Part shown: positions 31,914 to 40,236 of the stretch, in pieces
How the letters are laid out: every line of letters starts with the position of its first letter
How positions within the stretch are numbered: the first letter of the stretch is position 1
NCBI RefSeq assembly: GCF_041904905.1
Contig: NZ_JAYRMI010000012.1
Coordinates: forward strand, 1-64,000
Length of the DNA: 64,000 bases
Source: Zoogloea sp041904905
Lineage (GTDB): Bacteria; Pseudomonadota; Gammaproteobacteria; Burkholderiales; Rhodocyclaceae
Direction: 5' to 3'
Translations under genes and position numbers: made by a program
The notes under the pieces: model-generated
The model's database searches: none
Seen by the model: the letters and a program-made list of their open reading frames with translations, nothing else
Told to the model about the DNA's origin: nothing

Positions 31914-32294
31914 TCAGGCCTCGGTGCTGGGCGCGCGCAACTCGTCGAGCGCCTTGCCCTGGGCCAGCCAGTCGATCACCCACTGGGGCTTGCGGCCGTG
32001 GCCAGTCCAGCCAATGGCGGCGTTCTCCGGGTGGCGGAACTTGATGACCGAAGCGGGCTTGGCGGCCTTCTTGGCGGCCGGCTTGGTTGCAGCCTTCTTG
32101 GGCGCAGCGGCCGGTTTTTCGGTGCCTTCCGGGTTGCCGATGACATCGGTCAGGCTCATGCCGTGTTCGGCGGCGAGCTTCTGCATGCGCTTGAGCAGAT
32201 CCTTCTTGGCCGTGTCGGAACGACGCCGGATTTCGGTCTCGACCTTGGTCTGGAGACGGCGCAATTCAGCAAGGGAAAGGGAGGAGATATCCAT
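31914..32294 (-). CDS. H-NS-family DNA-binding protein
   Basis: 126 residues. The N-terminal coiled-coil (SLSLAELRRLQTKVETEIRRRSDTAKKDLLKRMQKLA) mediates dimerisation; a lysine/alanine/proline linker (PAAAPKKAATKPAAKKAAKPA) follows; the C-terminal H-NS DNA-binding loop is FRHPENAAIGWTGHGRKPQWVIDWL, with the W-T-G-x-G-R core. It probably silences AT-rich acquired DNA; the 2.3-3.8 kb island would be a natural target. The alanine/lysine-rich linker is the BpH3-like betaproteobacterial type. Monocistronic, with its own leader region (32295-32452). Confidence 0.93.
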   Translation of the reverse strand: MDISSLSLAELRRLQTKVETEIRRRSDTAKKDLLKRMQKLAAEHGMSLTDVIGNPEGTEKPAAAPKKAATKPAAKKAAKPASVIKFRHPENAAIGWTGHGRKPQWVIDWLAQGKALDELRAPSTEA

Positions 32295-32346
32295 GGCAGT
32301 GCATTCCTTCGGCGTGGCGTTTTGAGTGCGATCAGCGATTGAGTGG

Positions 32347-32376
32347 CTGTGGCGACCTGATCTGCAATCGCCACAG
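32347..32376 (-). other. Inverted repeat in the leader of the H-NS-like gene
   Basis: CTGTGGCGA (32347-32355) and TCGCCACAG (32368-32376) form a 9-bp stem with a 12-base loop. Read on the minus strand (ybaK to hns) there is no T-run after it; it could be a regulator site, an mRNA hairpin, or a weak ybaK terminator. Confidence 0.4.
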
Positions 32377-32452
32377 CGGGGCTTTTATCGAGCCCTTATT
32401 CAAGCCTTTATTCTGCCACTTTTGTGCACCGATTGGGCAAGTGTTTTGTTAT

Positions 32453-32941
32453 TCATTCTATCGCGACATTGACCACCTGCGGTTTGAGCGTCTGGACAAT
32501 GTCGTGAGGATGGACGCCGACAAGGAATCCTCTCTTGCCGCCGTTGATATAAATCAGTGGCAGTTCCAGGATGCTGCGTTCCATGAATAAGGGCATGGAC
32601 TTGCGGGTGCCGAAGGGCGAGGTGCCGCCTACCATGTAGCCGGTGTGGCGCTGGGCGACGGCCGGGTCGCAGGGGCTGATCTGCTTGTGGCCGGTCTGGC
32701 GGGCCAGTTCTTTGGTGGAAACCTTGCGGTCCCCATGCATCAGGATGACGAGGGGCTGCCGGCTTTCGTCTTCCATCACCAGGGTTTTGACGACGCTGTG
32801 TTCGGCGACATTCAGTTCTCGCGCCGAAACCTTTGTGCCGCCGTGTTCTTCGTAGGCGTAAAGGTGGGTGGAAAAGGGAATCCGGTGCTGGCGGAGGAAG
32901 CGGGTCGCCGGCGTTTCCGGCGCGTGCTGATCGCGGGTCAT
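32453..32941 (-). CDS. ybaK: Cys-tRNA(Pro) deacylase YbaK/EbsC family
   Basis: 162 residues from ATG 32941. Clears tRNA(Pro) mischarged with cysteine. Family features are TPATRFLRQHRIPFSTHLYAYEEHGGTKVSARELNV, KTLVMED, the invariant Lys (VVKTLVM), GDRKVSTKELARQTG and YMVGGTSPFGTRKSMPLFMERSI. The segment GG-SPFG is the key YbaK motif. The ATG has a TCGGAAAGG-like region upstream on the minus strand. It lies between the ogt gene and the H-NS-like gene, all reading the same way. Confidence 0.94.
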   Translation of the reverse strand: MTRDQHAPETPATRFLRQHRIPFSTHLYAYEEHGGTKVSARELNVAEHSVVKTLVMEDESRQPLVILMHGDRKVSTKELARQTGHKQISPCDPAVAQRHTGYMVGGTSPFGTRKSMPLFMERSILELPLIYINGGKRGFLVGVHPHDIVQTLKPQVVNVAIE

Positions 32942-33007
32942 GGTGGGTATTCGGAAAGGTGAAAAGCTGTGGAATCGCGGCAATGGCCGGCGAGGGGGGC
33001 TGGAATG

Positions 33008-33523
33008 TCAGATTGCCCCTTCGTGGCGCAATAGCCAGTATTTTGTGTCAATTAGGTGGCCCTTATTCTCATGGGCGAATCCGCCCAGGCCGGCTGCCGC
33101 GACTACCCGGTGGCAGGGGATGACGACCGGGAACGGGTTGTCGCCGCAGGCTTGCCCGACGGCGCGGGCGGCGCTTTGGGCGTCGCGGGCAAGCTCGCCG
33201 TAGCTGCGGGTGCTGCCGCGGGGAATCGCGGCGATGGCGGCCCAGATCCGACGGCGGAACGGGGTGCCGTGGCTGGCCAGGGGGAGGATGAACGGAAAGT
33301 CGGGGTCGCTCAGATAGGCGCTCAACTGGTCGATGGCCATTTCGGCCAGCCGATTGGTGGGCGATATCGCAGCGCTGCCTGCGGGCAGGAAGTCGATGCG
33401 CTGGATCAATTCCGCGTCGATGGCGACGCCAATAGCGCCGAATGGCGTCGGCATCACCGCGGAAAAGTCGGGAATGGTGGGCTGCCGGCCGAAGGCCAGC
33501 GGACGATTCGAGGAGAGGGCCAT
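33008..33523 (-). CDS. ogt: Methylated-DNA--protein-cysteine methyltransferase
   Basis: 171 residues. Repairs O6-methylguanine by transferring the methyl group to its own Cys in a suicide reaction. The active-site motif is V-I-P-C137-H-R-V, preceded by the helix-turn-helix (PRGSTRSYGELARDAQSAARAVGQACGDNPFPVV) with the arginine finger (A-R-A). The N-terminal AdaB-like domain is present. It reads in the same direction as the downstream ybaK gene and follows a chalcone-isomerase-like gene 40 bases upstream. Cytoplasmic. Confidence 0.95.
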   Translation of the reverse strand: MALSSNRPLAFGRQPTIPDFSAVMPTPFGAIGVAIDAELIQRIDFLPAGSAAISPTNRLAEMAIDQLSAYLSDPDFPFILPLASHGTPFRRRIWAAIAAIPRGSTRSYGELARDAQSAARAVGQACGDNPFPVVIPCHRVVAAAGLGGFAHENKGHLIDTKYWLLRHEGAI

Positions 33524-33563
33524 GGCGGAATTCTGCGCTTGCGGCCCGGCCCGGGCAAGGTGC

Positions 33564-34154
33564 TCAGGTTTTGCCGAGCAGGGCGTTCTTCAGATCGGCA
33601 TCGACCGGCTTGTCGCCCAGCCAGATGCGCAGCAGGCCGCGATAGAAGTCTTCGCCCGGGAGGTCCTTGCCGCGGGTTTCATTGCCGACGGATAGCCGGG
33701 TGCCGCTGGCTGGCAGCCATTCGAGGCGGATCTGGGTGCCTGCTGGGGCGGATTTGAGCCCCAGCAGGGCGCTGCGGAGTTCGTCGCTGCGGGCCTGGAG
33801 CCGGGCGAATTCGGCCTCGCTGTGATTCTTCCTGAGCCCGTCGACGAGAGCGTCGGCGAATTGTTCGGCGGTGAGTTCGCGCAGGGTGACGATCTGGATG
33901 CGTTTGGGGCCGGTGAGGGCGGCGACGGCGTCGGGGGTGTCGGCGCGCCGCGGCAGGTAGAGGCCCATGGCGTAGACCTTGAGCATCAGGCGGGTGCGCA
34001 GACCGGCGCCGTTGAGGGCGAGGTCGCTGCCGCCGACGGTGGTCCGGTCGTCGAAGCGGACGCCGGCGATATCCGCGGCCTGGGCGGGCAGGGCGGCGAT
34101 CAGGGTGGTGGCAAGACTGGCGGCGGCGAACGCGTGGCGCAGGGTGGGTTGCAT
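33564..34154 (-). CDS. Chalcone isomerase-like periplasmic protein
   Basis: 196 residues from ATG 34154. A signal peptide (cleavage near ALPAQA-AD, residue 26-27) leads into a chalcone-isomerase-like domain: AGVRFDDRTTVGGSDLALNGAGLRTRLMLKVYAMGLYLP, RIQIVTLRELTAEQFADALVDGLRKNH, and LEWLPASGTRLSVGNETRGKDLPGEDFYRGLLRIWLGDKPVDADLKNALLG. Bacterial members lack flavonoid chemistry and their role is unknown; they are often near iron or stress genes. Periplasmic. The start at 34154 has GGAGACAG upstream. Confidence 0.88.
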   Translation of the reverse strand: MQPTLRHAFAAASLATTLIAALPAQAADIAGVRFDDRTTVGGSDLALNGAGLRTRLMLKVYAMGLYLPRRADTPDAVAALTGPKRIQIVTLRELTAEQFADALVDGLRKNHSEAEFARLQARSDELRSALLGLKSAPAGTQIRLEWLPASGTRLSVGNETRGKDLPGEDFYRGLLRIWLGDKPVDADLKNALLGKT

Positions 34155-34279
34155 GGCTGTCTCCTCGGTGTGGGTGGGCAAACGCCCGTTCATCGAGTTT
34201 TTACTCGATTTCGAACGGGCGTTTGAATCTTAACCGGAAGACTTCCGGCAGGGAAAGCGCGATGTGCGTCGGGCGGTTG

Positions 34280-35557
34280 TCAGGCGCGGACTTCGCCGTT
34301 GCCGAAGACGATCCACTTCTGGCTGGTGAGGCCTTCGAGGCCGACCGGGCCGCGGGCGTGGATCTTGTCGGTGGAGATGCCGATCTCGGCGCCGAGGCCG
34401 TATTCGAAGCCGTCGGCGAAGCGGGTGGAGGCGTTGATCATCACCGACGCGGAGTCGACCTCGCGCAGGAAGCGCATCGCCCGGGTGTAGTCCTCGGTGA
34501 CGATGGATTCGGTGTGCTGGGACGAGCAGGTGTTGATGTGATCGATGGCTTCGTCGAGGCCGGCGACGACCTTGACGGCGATGATCGGGGCGAGGAATTC
34601 CTCGGTCCAGTCGGATTCGACCGCCGCCTTGAGCTGGGCTTCGGGCACGCCGGCTTCGCGCAGGATCGCCATCGACGCCGGGCAGGCGCGCAGCTCGACG
34701 CCCTTGCCGGCGAGCATGGCGCCGATGGCGGGCAGCTGGGACTTGGCGATGGCGACATCGACCAGCAGCGATTCGGTGGTGTTGCAGGTGCCGTAGCGCT
34801 GGGTCTTGGCGTTCTCGACGATGGCGAGGGCCTTGGTCGGGTCGGCGCGCTCGTCCACGTAGACGTGGCAGTTGCCGTCCAGGTGCTTGATGACGGGGAC
34901 GCGGGCGTCGCTTGAGATGCGCTCGATGAGGCCCTTGCCGCCGCGGGGGACGATCACGTCCACGAACTGGGGCATGGCGATGAGTTCGCCGACGGCGGCG
35001 CGGTCGGTGGTCTCGACGACCTGGATGGACAGCTCCGGCAGGCCGGCGGCAGCCAGGCCGGCACGCACGCAGGCGGCGATGGCCTGGTTGGAGTGCAGGG
35101 CTTCCTTGCCGCCGCGCAGGATGGCGGCGTTGCCGGACTTGAGGCACAGGGCGGCAGCGTCGGCGGTGACGTTGGGGCGGGCTTCGTAGATGATGCCGAT
35201 GACGCCCAGGGGCACACGCATCTTGCCGACGGTGATGCCGGACGGGCGGCGCTTGAGGTCGGTCATCTCGCCCACCGGGTCGGGCAGGGCGGCGATCTGT
35301 TCGAGGCCCTGGGCCATCGCCTCGATGCCTTTTTCGGACAGGGTGAGGCGGTCGATCATCGCCGGCTCGAGGCCATTGGCGCGGGCTTCGGCGAGATCCT
35401 GCGCGTTGGCGTCGAGGAGTTGCGTCTTGCGGACGCGGATCTCGGCGGCCATGGCCAGCAGGGCGGCGTTCTTGGCGTCGGTGGAGGCGGCGGCCACGGC
35501 GCGGCTGGCGGCGCGGGCCTGGCGGCCGACGGTGTGCATGTAGGTCTTGATGTCCAT
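34280..35557 (-). CDS. proA: Gamma-glutamyl phosphate reductase
   Basis: 425 residues. Reduces gamma-glutamyl phosphate to glutamate semialdehyde, the second step of proline synthesis. Distinctive pieces are VPLGVIGIIYEARPNVTADAAALCLKSGNAAILRGGKEA, VIVPRGGKGLIERISSD, HLDGNCHVYVDERADPTKAL, the catalytic Cys region (QRYGTCNTTESLLVD), and HTESIVTEDYTRAMRFLREVDSASVMINASTRFADGFEYGLGAEIGIST. ATG 35557 follows AGCGAGAAAAG. It is in line with holA, 31 bases downstream, so the unit leuS-lipoprotein-lptE-holA-proA may be one transcript. Confidence 0.97.
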   Translation of the reverse strand: MDIKTYMHTVGRQARAASRAVAAASTDAKNAALLAMAAEIRVRKTQLLDANAQDLAEARANGLEPAMIDRLTLSEKGIEAMAQGLEQIAALPDPVGEMTDLKRRPSGITVGKMRVPLGVIGIIYEARPNVTADAAALCLKSGNAAILRGGKEALHSNQAIAACVRAGLAAAGLPELSIQVVETTDRAAVGELIAMPQFVDVIVPRGGKGLIERISSDARVPVIKHLDGNCHVYVDERADPTKALAIVENAKTQRYGTCNTTESLLVDVAIAKSQLPAIGAMLAGKGVELRACPASMAILREAGVPEAQLKAAVESDWTEEFLAPIIAVKVVAGLDEAIDHINTCSSQHTESIVTEDYTRAMRFLREVDSASVMINASTRFADGFEYGLGAEIGISTDKIHARGPVGLEGLTSQKWIVFGNGEVRA

Positions 35558-35588
35558 CTTTTCTCGCTTTGAGTCGATTGCCGGCGGG

Positions 35589-36614
35589 TCAGCGCCGGGC
35601 CGGCGTGGCGCCCCGGGTGAGGCGCAGGCAGAGCTGGAGGAATTCGTCCCACACGTCGCCACCGGCCAAGCCTTTTATCATCCGGTCAATCTTTGCGGCG
35701 TGCAAGATGGCGGTGCGCAGGGGGGCGCCGTCGAGGCGGGGCAGGGCGCGCTGGATGGCCTGGCGGCGGCGGTCGTCGAAGATCCGCTCGGCTTTCATCA
35801 GGCCCTGCAGGGGCTGGCCGTCGTCCAGGCCCTGGCGCAGGTTGGCGAGGGTGCGGATCTCGTTGGCGAGGGCCCACAGGATGAGCGGCGGGGCCTCGCC
35901 TTCGCCCTTGAGGCCTTCGAGGAGGCGCGCGCAGCGGGTGGCGTCGCCTTCGAGCATGGCCTGGCGCAGGGCATCGACGTTGTAGCGGGCGACGTTGAGG
36001 ATGGCCTCGCGCACCGCGTCGAACGAGAGTTCGCCCGGCGGGTGGAGCAGGCCGAGTTTGAGGATCTCCTGGTGGGCGGCGAGGAGGTTGCCCTCGACGT
36101 GGTCGGCGATGAAGGTGAGGGCTTCGGGGCCGGCCTTCTGCTGCTGGCGGGCGAGGCGCTGGGCGATCCAGTCGGGCAGGCGGTCGCGCTCGGGGGCGTT
36201 GGTCTCGACGGCCACGCCGGCTTCGGCGAGGGCGACGAACCACGCGGCCTTGCGGGTCGCCCAGTCGAGTTCGGGCAGGGTGACGAGGGTGACGACACCG
36301 TCGTCGAGGGTCTTGGCGTAGCGCTGCAGGGCCTCGCCGCCATCCCGGCCGGGCTTGCCGTTGGGGATGCGCAGGTCGACGAGCTTGCTGGCACCGAACA
36401 GCGACAGGTTGCCGGCGGCGGACTGGAGTTCCGTCCATTTGAAGCCCTGGCCGGCCACCAGCACCTCGCGCTCGGCGTAGCCCTGCTTGCGGGCGGCGGC
36501 GCGGATGGCGTCGCCGGCCTCGAGGACCAGCAGGGGCTCGTTGCCGTGCAGGACGTAGAGCGGGGCGAGGGGCTTGTCGAGGTGCGCGGCGAGCTGTTCG
36601 GGGCGCAGGTTCAC
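35589..36614 (-). CDS. holA: DNA polymerase III subunit delta
   Basis: 341 residues, standard size. Clamp-loader subunit that opens the beta ring. Recognised by the start MNLRPEQLAAHLDKPLAPLYVLHGNEPLLVLEAGDAIRAAARKQGY and the middle LFGASKLVDLRIPNGKPGRDG. The P-loop-like fold lacks ATPase motifs, as in delta. Its ATG overlaps the lptE stop by 4 bases (36611-36614). Encoded in the conserved leuS-lptE-holA block. C-terminus ends RLTRGATPARR. Confidence 0.94.
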   Translation of the reverse strand: MNLRPEQLAAHLDKPLAPLYVLHGNEPLLVLEAGDAIRAAARKQGYAEREVLVAGQGFKWTELQSAAGNLSLFGASKLVDLRIPNGKPGRDGGEALQRYAKTLDDGVVTLVTLPELDWATRKAAWFVALAEAGVAVETNAPERDRLPDWIAQRLARQQQKAGPEALTFIADHVEGNLLAAHQEILKLGLLHPPGELSFDAVREAILNVARYNVDALRQAMLEGDATRCARLLEGLKGEGEAPPLILWALANEIRTLANLRQGLDDGQPLQGLMKAERIFDDRRRQAIQRALPRLDGAPLRTAILHAAKIDRMIKGLAGGDVWDEFLQLCLRLTRGATPARR

Positions 36615-37156
36615 GGCTTGGCGGCAGGTGATGCGGCGGGCGGCGCCTCTGGCATCCTGGCGGCAGAGAGGCGGCGCATCAGCTGCTGGACGAGGTCGTT
36701 CTGCATGTCCCGGTAGAGCAGGGCTTCTTCCTGCTGCTTGGCGAGGAGCTGGGTGTCGTCGAAGGCCAGATCGCGGCGCAGGAGAATCTCGTTGGAGGGC
36801 ATGATCTCCTGGCCGGTCTTGTCGACCAGCCGGAAGATGAAGCGCTGGCGCAGCTGGTACTCGCGCACCCGGCCCTGGGTGTTGAGGGCGAGGATCAGCT
36901 TGTCCTTCACGTCGGCCTGTACCTCCAGGCGGACCTGGGCGTCCTCGGGTTTGTCGGTGACGATGGTGTTGCCGTTGGCCCGGATCTGGCGCCGGATGGC
37001 GGCGGCCAGTTCGGAGTACGGGTACATGCTCAGGTAGATCGAGTCGAAGGGCAGCGGGCGGGCGCCGCGCAGCTGGAAGCCGCAGCCGGCCAGGAGCAGC
37101 GAGGCGCCGCCGAGGGCGAGCAGGGCCCGACGGCGGGCGGAGTGGAGGGCGCTCAT
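36611..37156 (-). CDS. lptE: LPS-assembly lipoprotein LptE
   Basis: 181 residues. Lipoprotein partner of LptD in the outer-membrane LPS translocon. The lipobox is L-L-A-G with Cys25, followed by GFQLRGARPLPFDSIYLSM, the standard LptE start. The stretch RLVDKTGQEIMPSNEILLRRDLAFDDTQLLAKQQEEALLYRDMQNDLVQQLMRRL is also characteristic. A proline/alanine tail follows. It overlaps holA (downstream) and the small lipoprotein gene (upstream) by 4 bases each, so the three are translationally coupled. Confidence 0.95.
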   Translation of the reverse strand: MSALHSARRRALLALGGASLLLAGCGFQLRGARPLPFDSIYLSMYPYSELAAAIRRQIRANGNTIVTDKPEDAQVRLEVQADVKDKLILALNTQGRVREYQLRQRFIFRLVDKTGQEIMPSNEILLRRDLAFDDTQLLAKQQEEALLYRDMQNDLVQQLMRRLSAARMPEAPPAASPAAKP

Positions 37157-37362
37157 CTGACCTTGTCCTCCCGCAGGCGCTGGCGTTCCTTCTCGTAGGC
37201 GTCGAAGCTGGGCGGCGGAGGTTCGCGGCTGATGTCGCGGCCGGGTTCGTACTGGCGCCGGGCGTTGTCCTGGCGCAGGCCTTCGTAGAAGGCCCGGTCG
37301 CCCGGGGTGCTGGAACAGCCTGCGGCGAGCAGGACGAGCAGCAGACTGGCTGGGATGCGCAT
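37153..37362 (-). CDS. Small lipoprotein between leuS and lptE
   Basis: 69 residues from ATG 37362. Signal peptide with lipobox L-A-A-G and Cys16, then a short charged, proline-containing tail (FYEGLRQDNARRQYEPGRDISREPPPPSFDAYEKERQRLRED). No known domain. It overlaps lptE by 4 bases and follows leuS by 20, and may be part of LPS assembly or cell-envelope maintenance, by position only. Similar tiny lipoproteins occur at this locus in other betaproteobacteria, as far as I recall. Confidence 0.75.
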   Translation of the reverse strand: MRIPASLLLVLLAAGCSSTPGDRAFYEGLRQDNARRQYEPGRDISREPPPPSFDAYEKERQRLREDKVR

Positions 37363-37382
37363 CACGCGGAACCTCCGTTCGA

Positions 37383-40019
37383 TCAGCCGACGATGTTGAC
37401 GAGACGGCCGGGCACGACGATGACCTTCTTCGCCGGGCGGCCTTCGAGGAACTTCACCGCGGCCTCGTTGGCGAGGGCGGCGGCTTCGATGACGTCCTTC
37501 GGCGCATCGGCGGCGATGCGGACCGAGCCGCGCAACTTGCCGTTCACCTGCAGCATCAGCTCGACTTCGTCCTGCACCAGCGCGGCCTCCAGCGGCTCGG
37601 GCCAGGCGGCGGCCAGGATGTCGTCGCCGTAGCCCAGCTCGCGCCACAGGGCGTGGCTGATGTGCGGGGTGAGCGGCGAGAGCACGCGGAGCAGGATGCC
37701 GAAGCCTTCCTCGATCGCCTCGGCGGCGAGGGCGCCTTCGCGCGGGGCCTTCTCGAGGGCGTTGAGCATCTTCATGGTGGCGGAGGCCACGGTGTTGAAC
37801 TGCTGCTTGCCCAGGTCGTAGTTGGCCTGCTTGAGGAGCAGGTGGATCTCGCGGCGGAAGGTGGCGAGCGCTTCGGGCAGCTTGGCGCCGGCGAGCTGGC
37901 GCTGGGCGCCGATCTGCGCGCGGATCTCGGTGCCGAAGAGGTGGCCGAAGCTCCATACCCGCTTGAGGAAGCGGTAGGCGCCTTCGACGCCGGCGTCGGA
38001 CCATTCGAGGGTCTGCTCGGGCGGCGCGGCGAACATCATGAAGAAGCGCGCGGTGTCGGCACCGTATTGCTCGATCAGGGCCTGCGGGTCCACGCCGTTG
38101 TTCTTGGATTTGGACATGGTGGTGAGCTCGTGCTCGAGCACCGTGCCGTCCTTCTTGAGCGTGGCGCCGGTGATCTGGCCCTTGGCATCCTTCTGGATGT
38201 CGATCTCGCTTTCCCAGAAGTAGTTCTTGCCGCCGCCTTCGGGCTTATGGAAGAAGGCGTTGTTGAGCACCATGCCCTGGGTGAGCAGGTGCGCAAAGGG
38301 CTCGCGGTATTCGACGAGGCCCAGGTCGCGCATCACCTTGGTCCAGAAGCGCGAGTACAGCAGGTGCAGGATGGCGTGTTCGATGCCGCCGATGTACTGG
38401 TCGACGGTCATCCAGTAGTTGGTCTCGTCGTCGACCATCTTGTCGGCGCCGAACTTGGTGGCGTAGCGGGCGTAGTACCAGGACGAATCCACGAAGGTGT
38501 CCATGGTGTCGGTCTCGCGACGGGCCGGCTTGCCGCACTTGGGGCAGGTGCAGGCGAGGAAGTCCTCGCGCTTGTGCAGCGGGTTGCCGGCGCCGTCCGG
38601 GACGCAGTCTTCGGGCAGCACCACCGGCAGCTGGTCGTCGGGCACGGGCACCGAACCGCAGCTGTCGCAGTGGATGATGGGGATCGGGCAGCCCCAGTAG
38701 CGCTGGCGGGAGATGCCCCAGTCGCGCAGGCGCCATTGCACCTTTTTCTCGCCCAGGCCCAGGGCGGCGAGGTCGGCGGCGATGGCATCGACCGCGGCCT
38801 GATAGCCGAGGCCGTCGTACTTGCCGGAATTGACGCAGATGCCATCCTTGCTGCCGTACCACTCTTCCCAGGCGTCCAGCGAGTAGGGCTTGTCGCCCAA
38901 GGCCACGACCTGCTCGATGGCGATGCCGTACTTCCTGGCAAACGCGAAATCCCGCTCGTCGTGGGCGGGCACGCCCATCACGGCGCCGTCGCCGTAGCTC
39001 ATCAGCACGTAGTTGCCGACCCACACCTCGACCTGCCTGCCGGTGAGCGGATGGGTGACGTAGAGGCCGGTGGGCAGGCCTTCCTTCTCCATCGTGGCCA
39101 TGTCGGCTTCCATCACCGAGCCGTGCTTGCACTTCTCGATGAAGGCGGCGAGGCCCGGGTTGGTCTTGGCGGCGTGCAGCGCGAGCGGGTGTTCGGCGGC
39201 CACGGCGCAGAAGGTGACGCCCATGATGGTGTCGGCGCGGGTGGTGAACACCCACAGCTTGCCGTCGCCGATCGGGCCGCCACCGTTGTCGGGGTCGGCG
39301 ATGTCGTGGCGGAAGGCGAAGCGCACGCCGGTGCTCTTGCCGATCCAGTTGGCCTGCATCAGCTTGACGCGCTCGGGCCAGCCGCCAAGCTGGTCGAGGT
39401 CGGAGAGCAGCTCGTCGGCGTAGTCGGTGATCTTGAGGTAGTAGCCGGGGATCTCGCGCTTCTCGACCAGCGCGCCGGTGCGCCAGCCGCGGCCGTCGAT
39501 GACCTGCTCGTTGGCGAGCACGGTCTGGTCGACCGGATCCCAGTTCACCACCTGGGTCTTGCGCTCGGCGATGCCCTTTTCAAGCATGCGCAGGAAGATC
39601 CACTGGTTCCACTTGTAGTACTCGGGCGTGCAGGTGGCCAGCTCGCGGCTCCAGTCGATGGCAAAGCCGAGGGACTTGAGCTGCTGCTTCATGTAGGCGA
39701 TGTTGTCGTAGGTCCACTTGGCGGGCGGCACCTGGTTCTTGATCGCGGCGTTTTCGGCGGGCAGGCCGAAGGCGTCCCAGCCCATGGGCTGCAGGACGTT
39801 GAAGCCCTTCATCTTGTGGAAGCGGGACAGGACATCGCCGATGGTGTAGTTGCGCACATGGCCCATGTGCAGCTTGCCCGACGGGTAGGGGAACATCGAC
39901 AGGCAGTAGTACTTGGGCCTGGAGGCGTCGGCGGAGACGCGGAAGGCGGCGCTGTCGTCCCAGTATTGCTGGGCGGCACGTTCGATGTCGGCGGGTCTGT
40001 ACTGTTGTTTGTCCTGCAT
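37383..40019 (-). CDS. leuS: Leucyl-tRNA synthetase
   Basis: 878 residues from ATG 40019 (MQDKQQYRPADIERAAQQYW). Class I synthetase: the HIGH-type motif is PYPSGKLHMGHVRNYTIGDVL and the KMSKS-type motif is TTMSKSKNNGVDPQALIEQYGADTARFF. The editing (CP1) domain has the expected insertion with TGLYVTHPLTG. A Zn-binding C-x2-C...C-x2-C (ACTCPKCGKPARRETDTMDTF) is present. First gene of the leuS-lipoprotein-lptE-holA-proA stretch and divergent from the mla locus. A longer upstream frame to 40187 is rejected because it lacks homology-like sequence. Confidence 0.97.
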   Translation of the reverse strand: MQDKQQYRPADIERAAQQYWDDSAAFRVSADASRPKYYCLSMFPYPSGKLHMGHVRNYTIGDVLSRFHKMKGFNVLQPMGWDAFGLPAENAAIKNQVPPAKWTYDNIAYMKQQLKSLGFAIDWSRELATCTPEYYKWNQWIFLRMLEKGIAERKTQVVNWDPVDQTVLANEQVIDGRGWRTGALVEKREIPGYYLKITDYADELLSDLDQLGGWPERVKLMQANWIGKSTGVRFAFRHDIADPDNGGGPIGDGKLWVFTTRADTIMGVTFCAVAAEHPLALHAAKTNPGLAAFIEKCKHGSVMEADMATMEKEGLPTGLYVTHPLTGRQVEVWVGNYVLMSYGDGAVMGVPAHDERDFAFARKYGIAIEQVVALGDKPYSLDAWEEWYGSKDGICVNSGKYDGLGYQAAVDAIAADLAALGLGEKKVQWRLRDWGISRQRYWGCPIPIIHCDSCGSVPVPDDQLPVVLPEDCVPDGAGNPLHKREDFLACTCPKCGKPARRETDTMDTFVDSSWYYARYATKFGADKMVDDETNYWMTVDQYIGGIEHAILHLLYSRFWTKVMRDLGLVEYREPFAHLLTQGMVLNNAFFHKPEGGGKNYFWESEIDIQKDAKGQITGATLKKDGTVLEHELTTMSKSKNNGVDPQALIEQYGADTARFFMMFAAPPEQTLEWSDAGVEGAYRFLKRVWSFGHLFGTEIRAQIGAQRQLAGAKLPEALATFRREIHLLLKQANYDLGKQQFNTVASATMKMLNALEKAPREGALAAEAIEEGFGILLRVLSPLTPHISHALWRELGYGDDILAAAWPEPLEAALVQDEVELMLQVNGKLRGSVRIAADAPKDVIEAAALANEAAVKFLEGRPAKKVIVVPGRLVNIVG

Positions 40020-40180
40020 TTTTTCCTGCGTCGGCGGGGAAGATCGAAGAGGGATGGGTGCGCCGCGCGTCGCGGGCGAACCGAAACCGCGCATTATAAA
40101 CGGCTCTGGCGACGGCCGCTTCGGGATGCTCAACGCCTTGATGTCACGAGATATTTCTCTACCCGTCAGGGCTTTTCCGC

Positions 40181-40209
40181 ATGTCACGAAACAAACCCTC
40201 TGCTACAAT
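40181..40209 (+). promoter_or_regulatory. Likely sigma-70 promoter of the mla operon
   Basis: ATGTCA (40181-40186) and TACAAT (40204-40209) with 17-base spacing; the predicted start is near 40216, about 20 bases before the mlaF ATG. The 9-mer ATGTCACGA occurs at 40141 and again at 40181, exactly 40 bases apart. Confidence 0.5.
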
Positions 40210-40236
40210 CGGCATCCCGCATTGCAACATTTTCCC

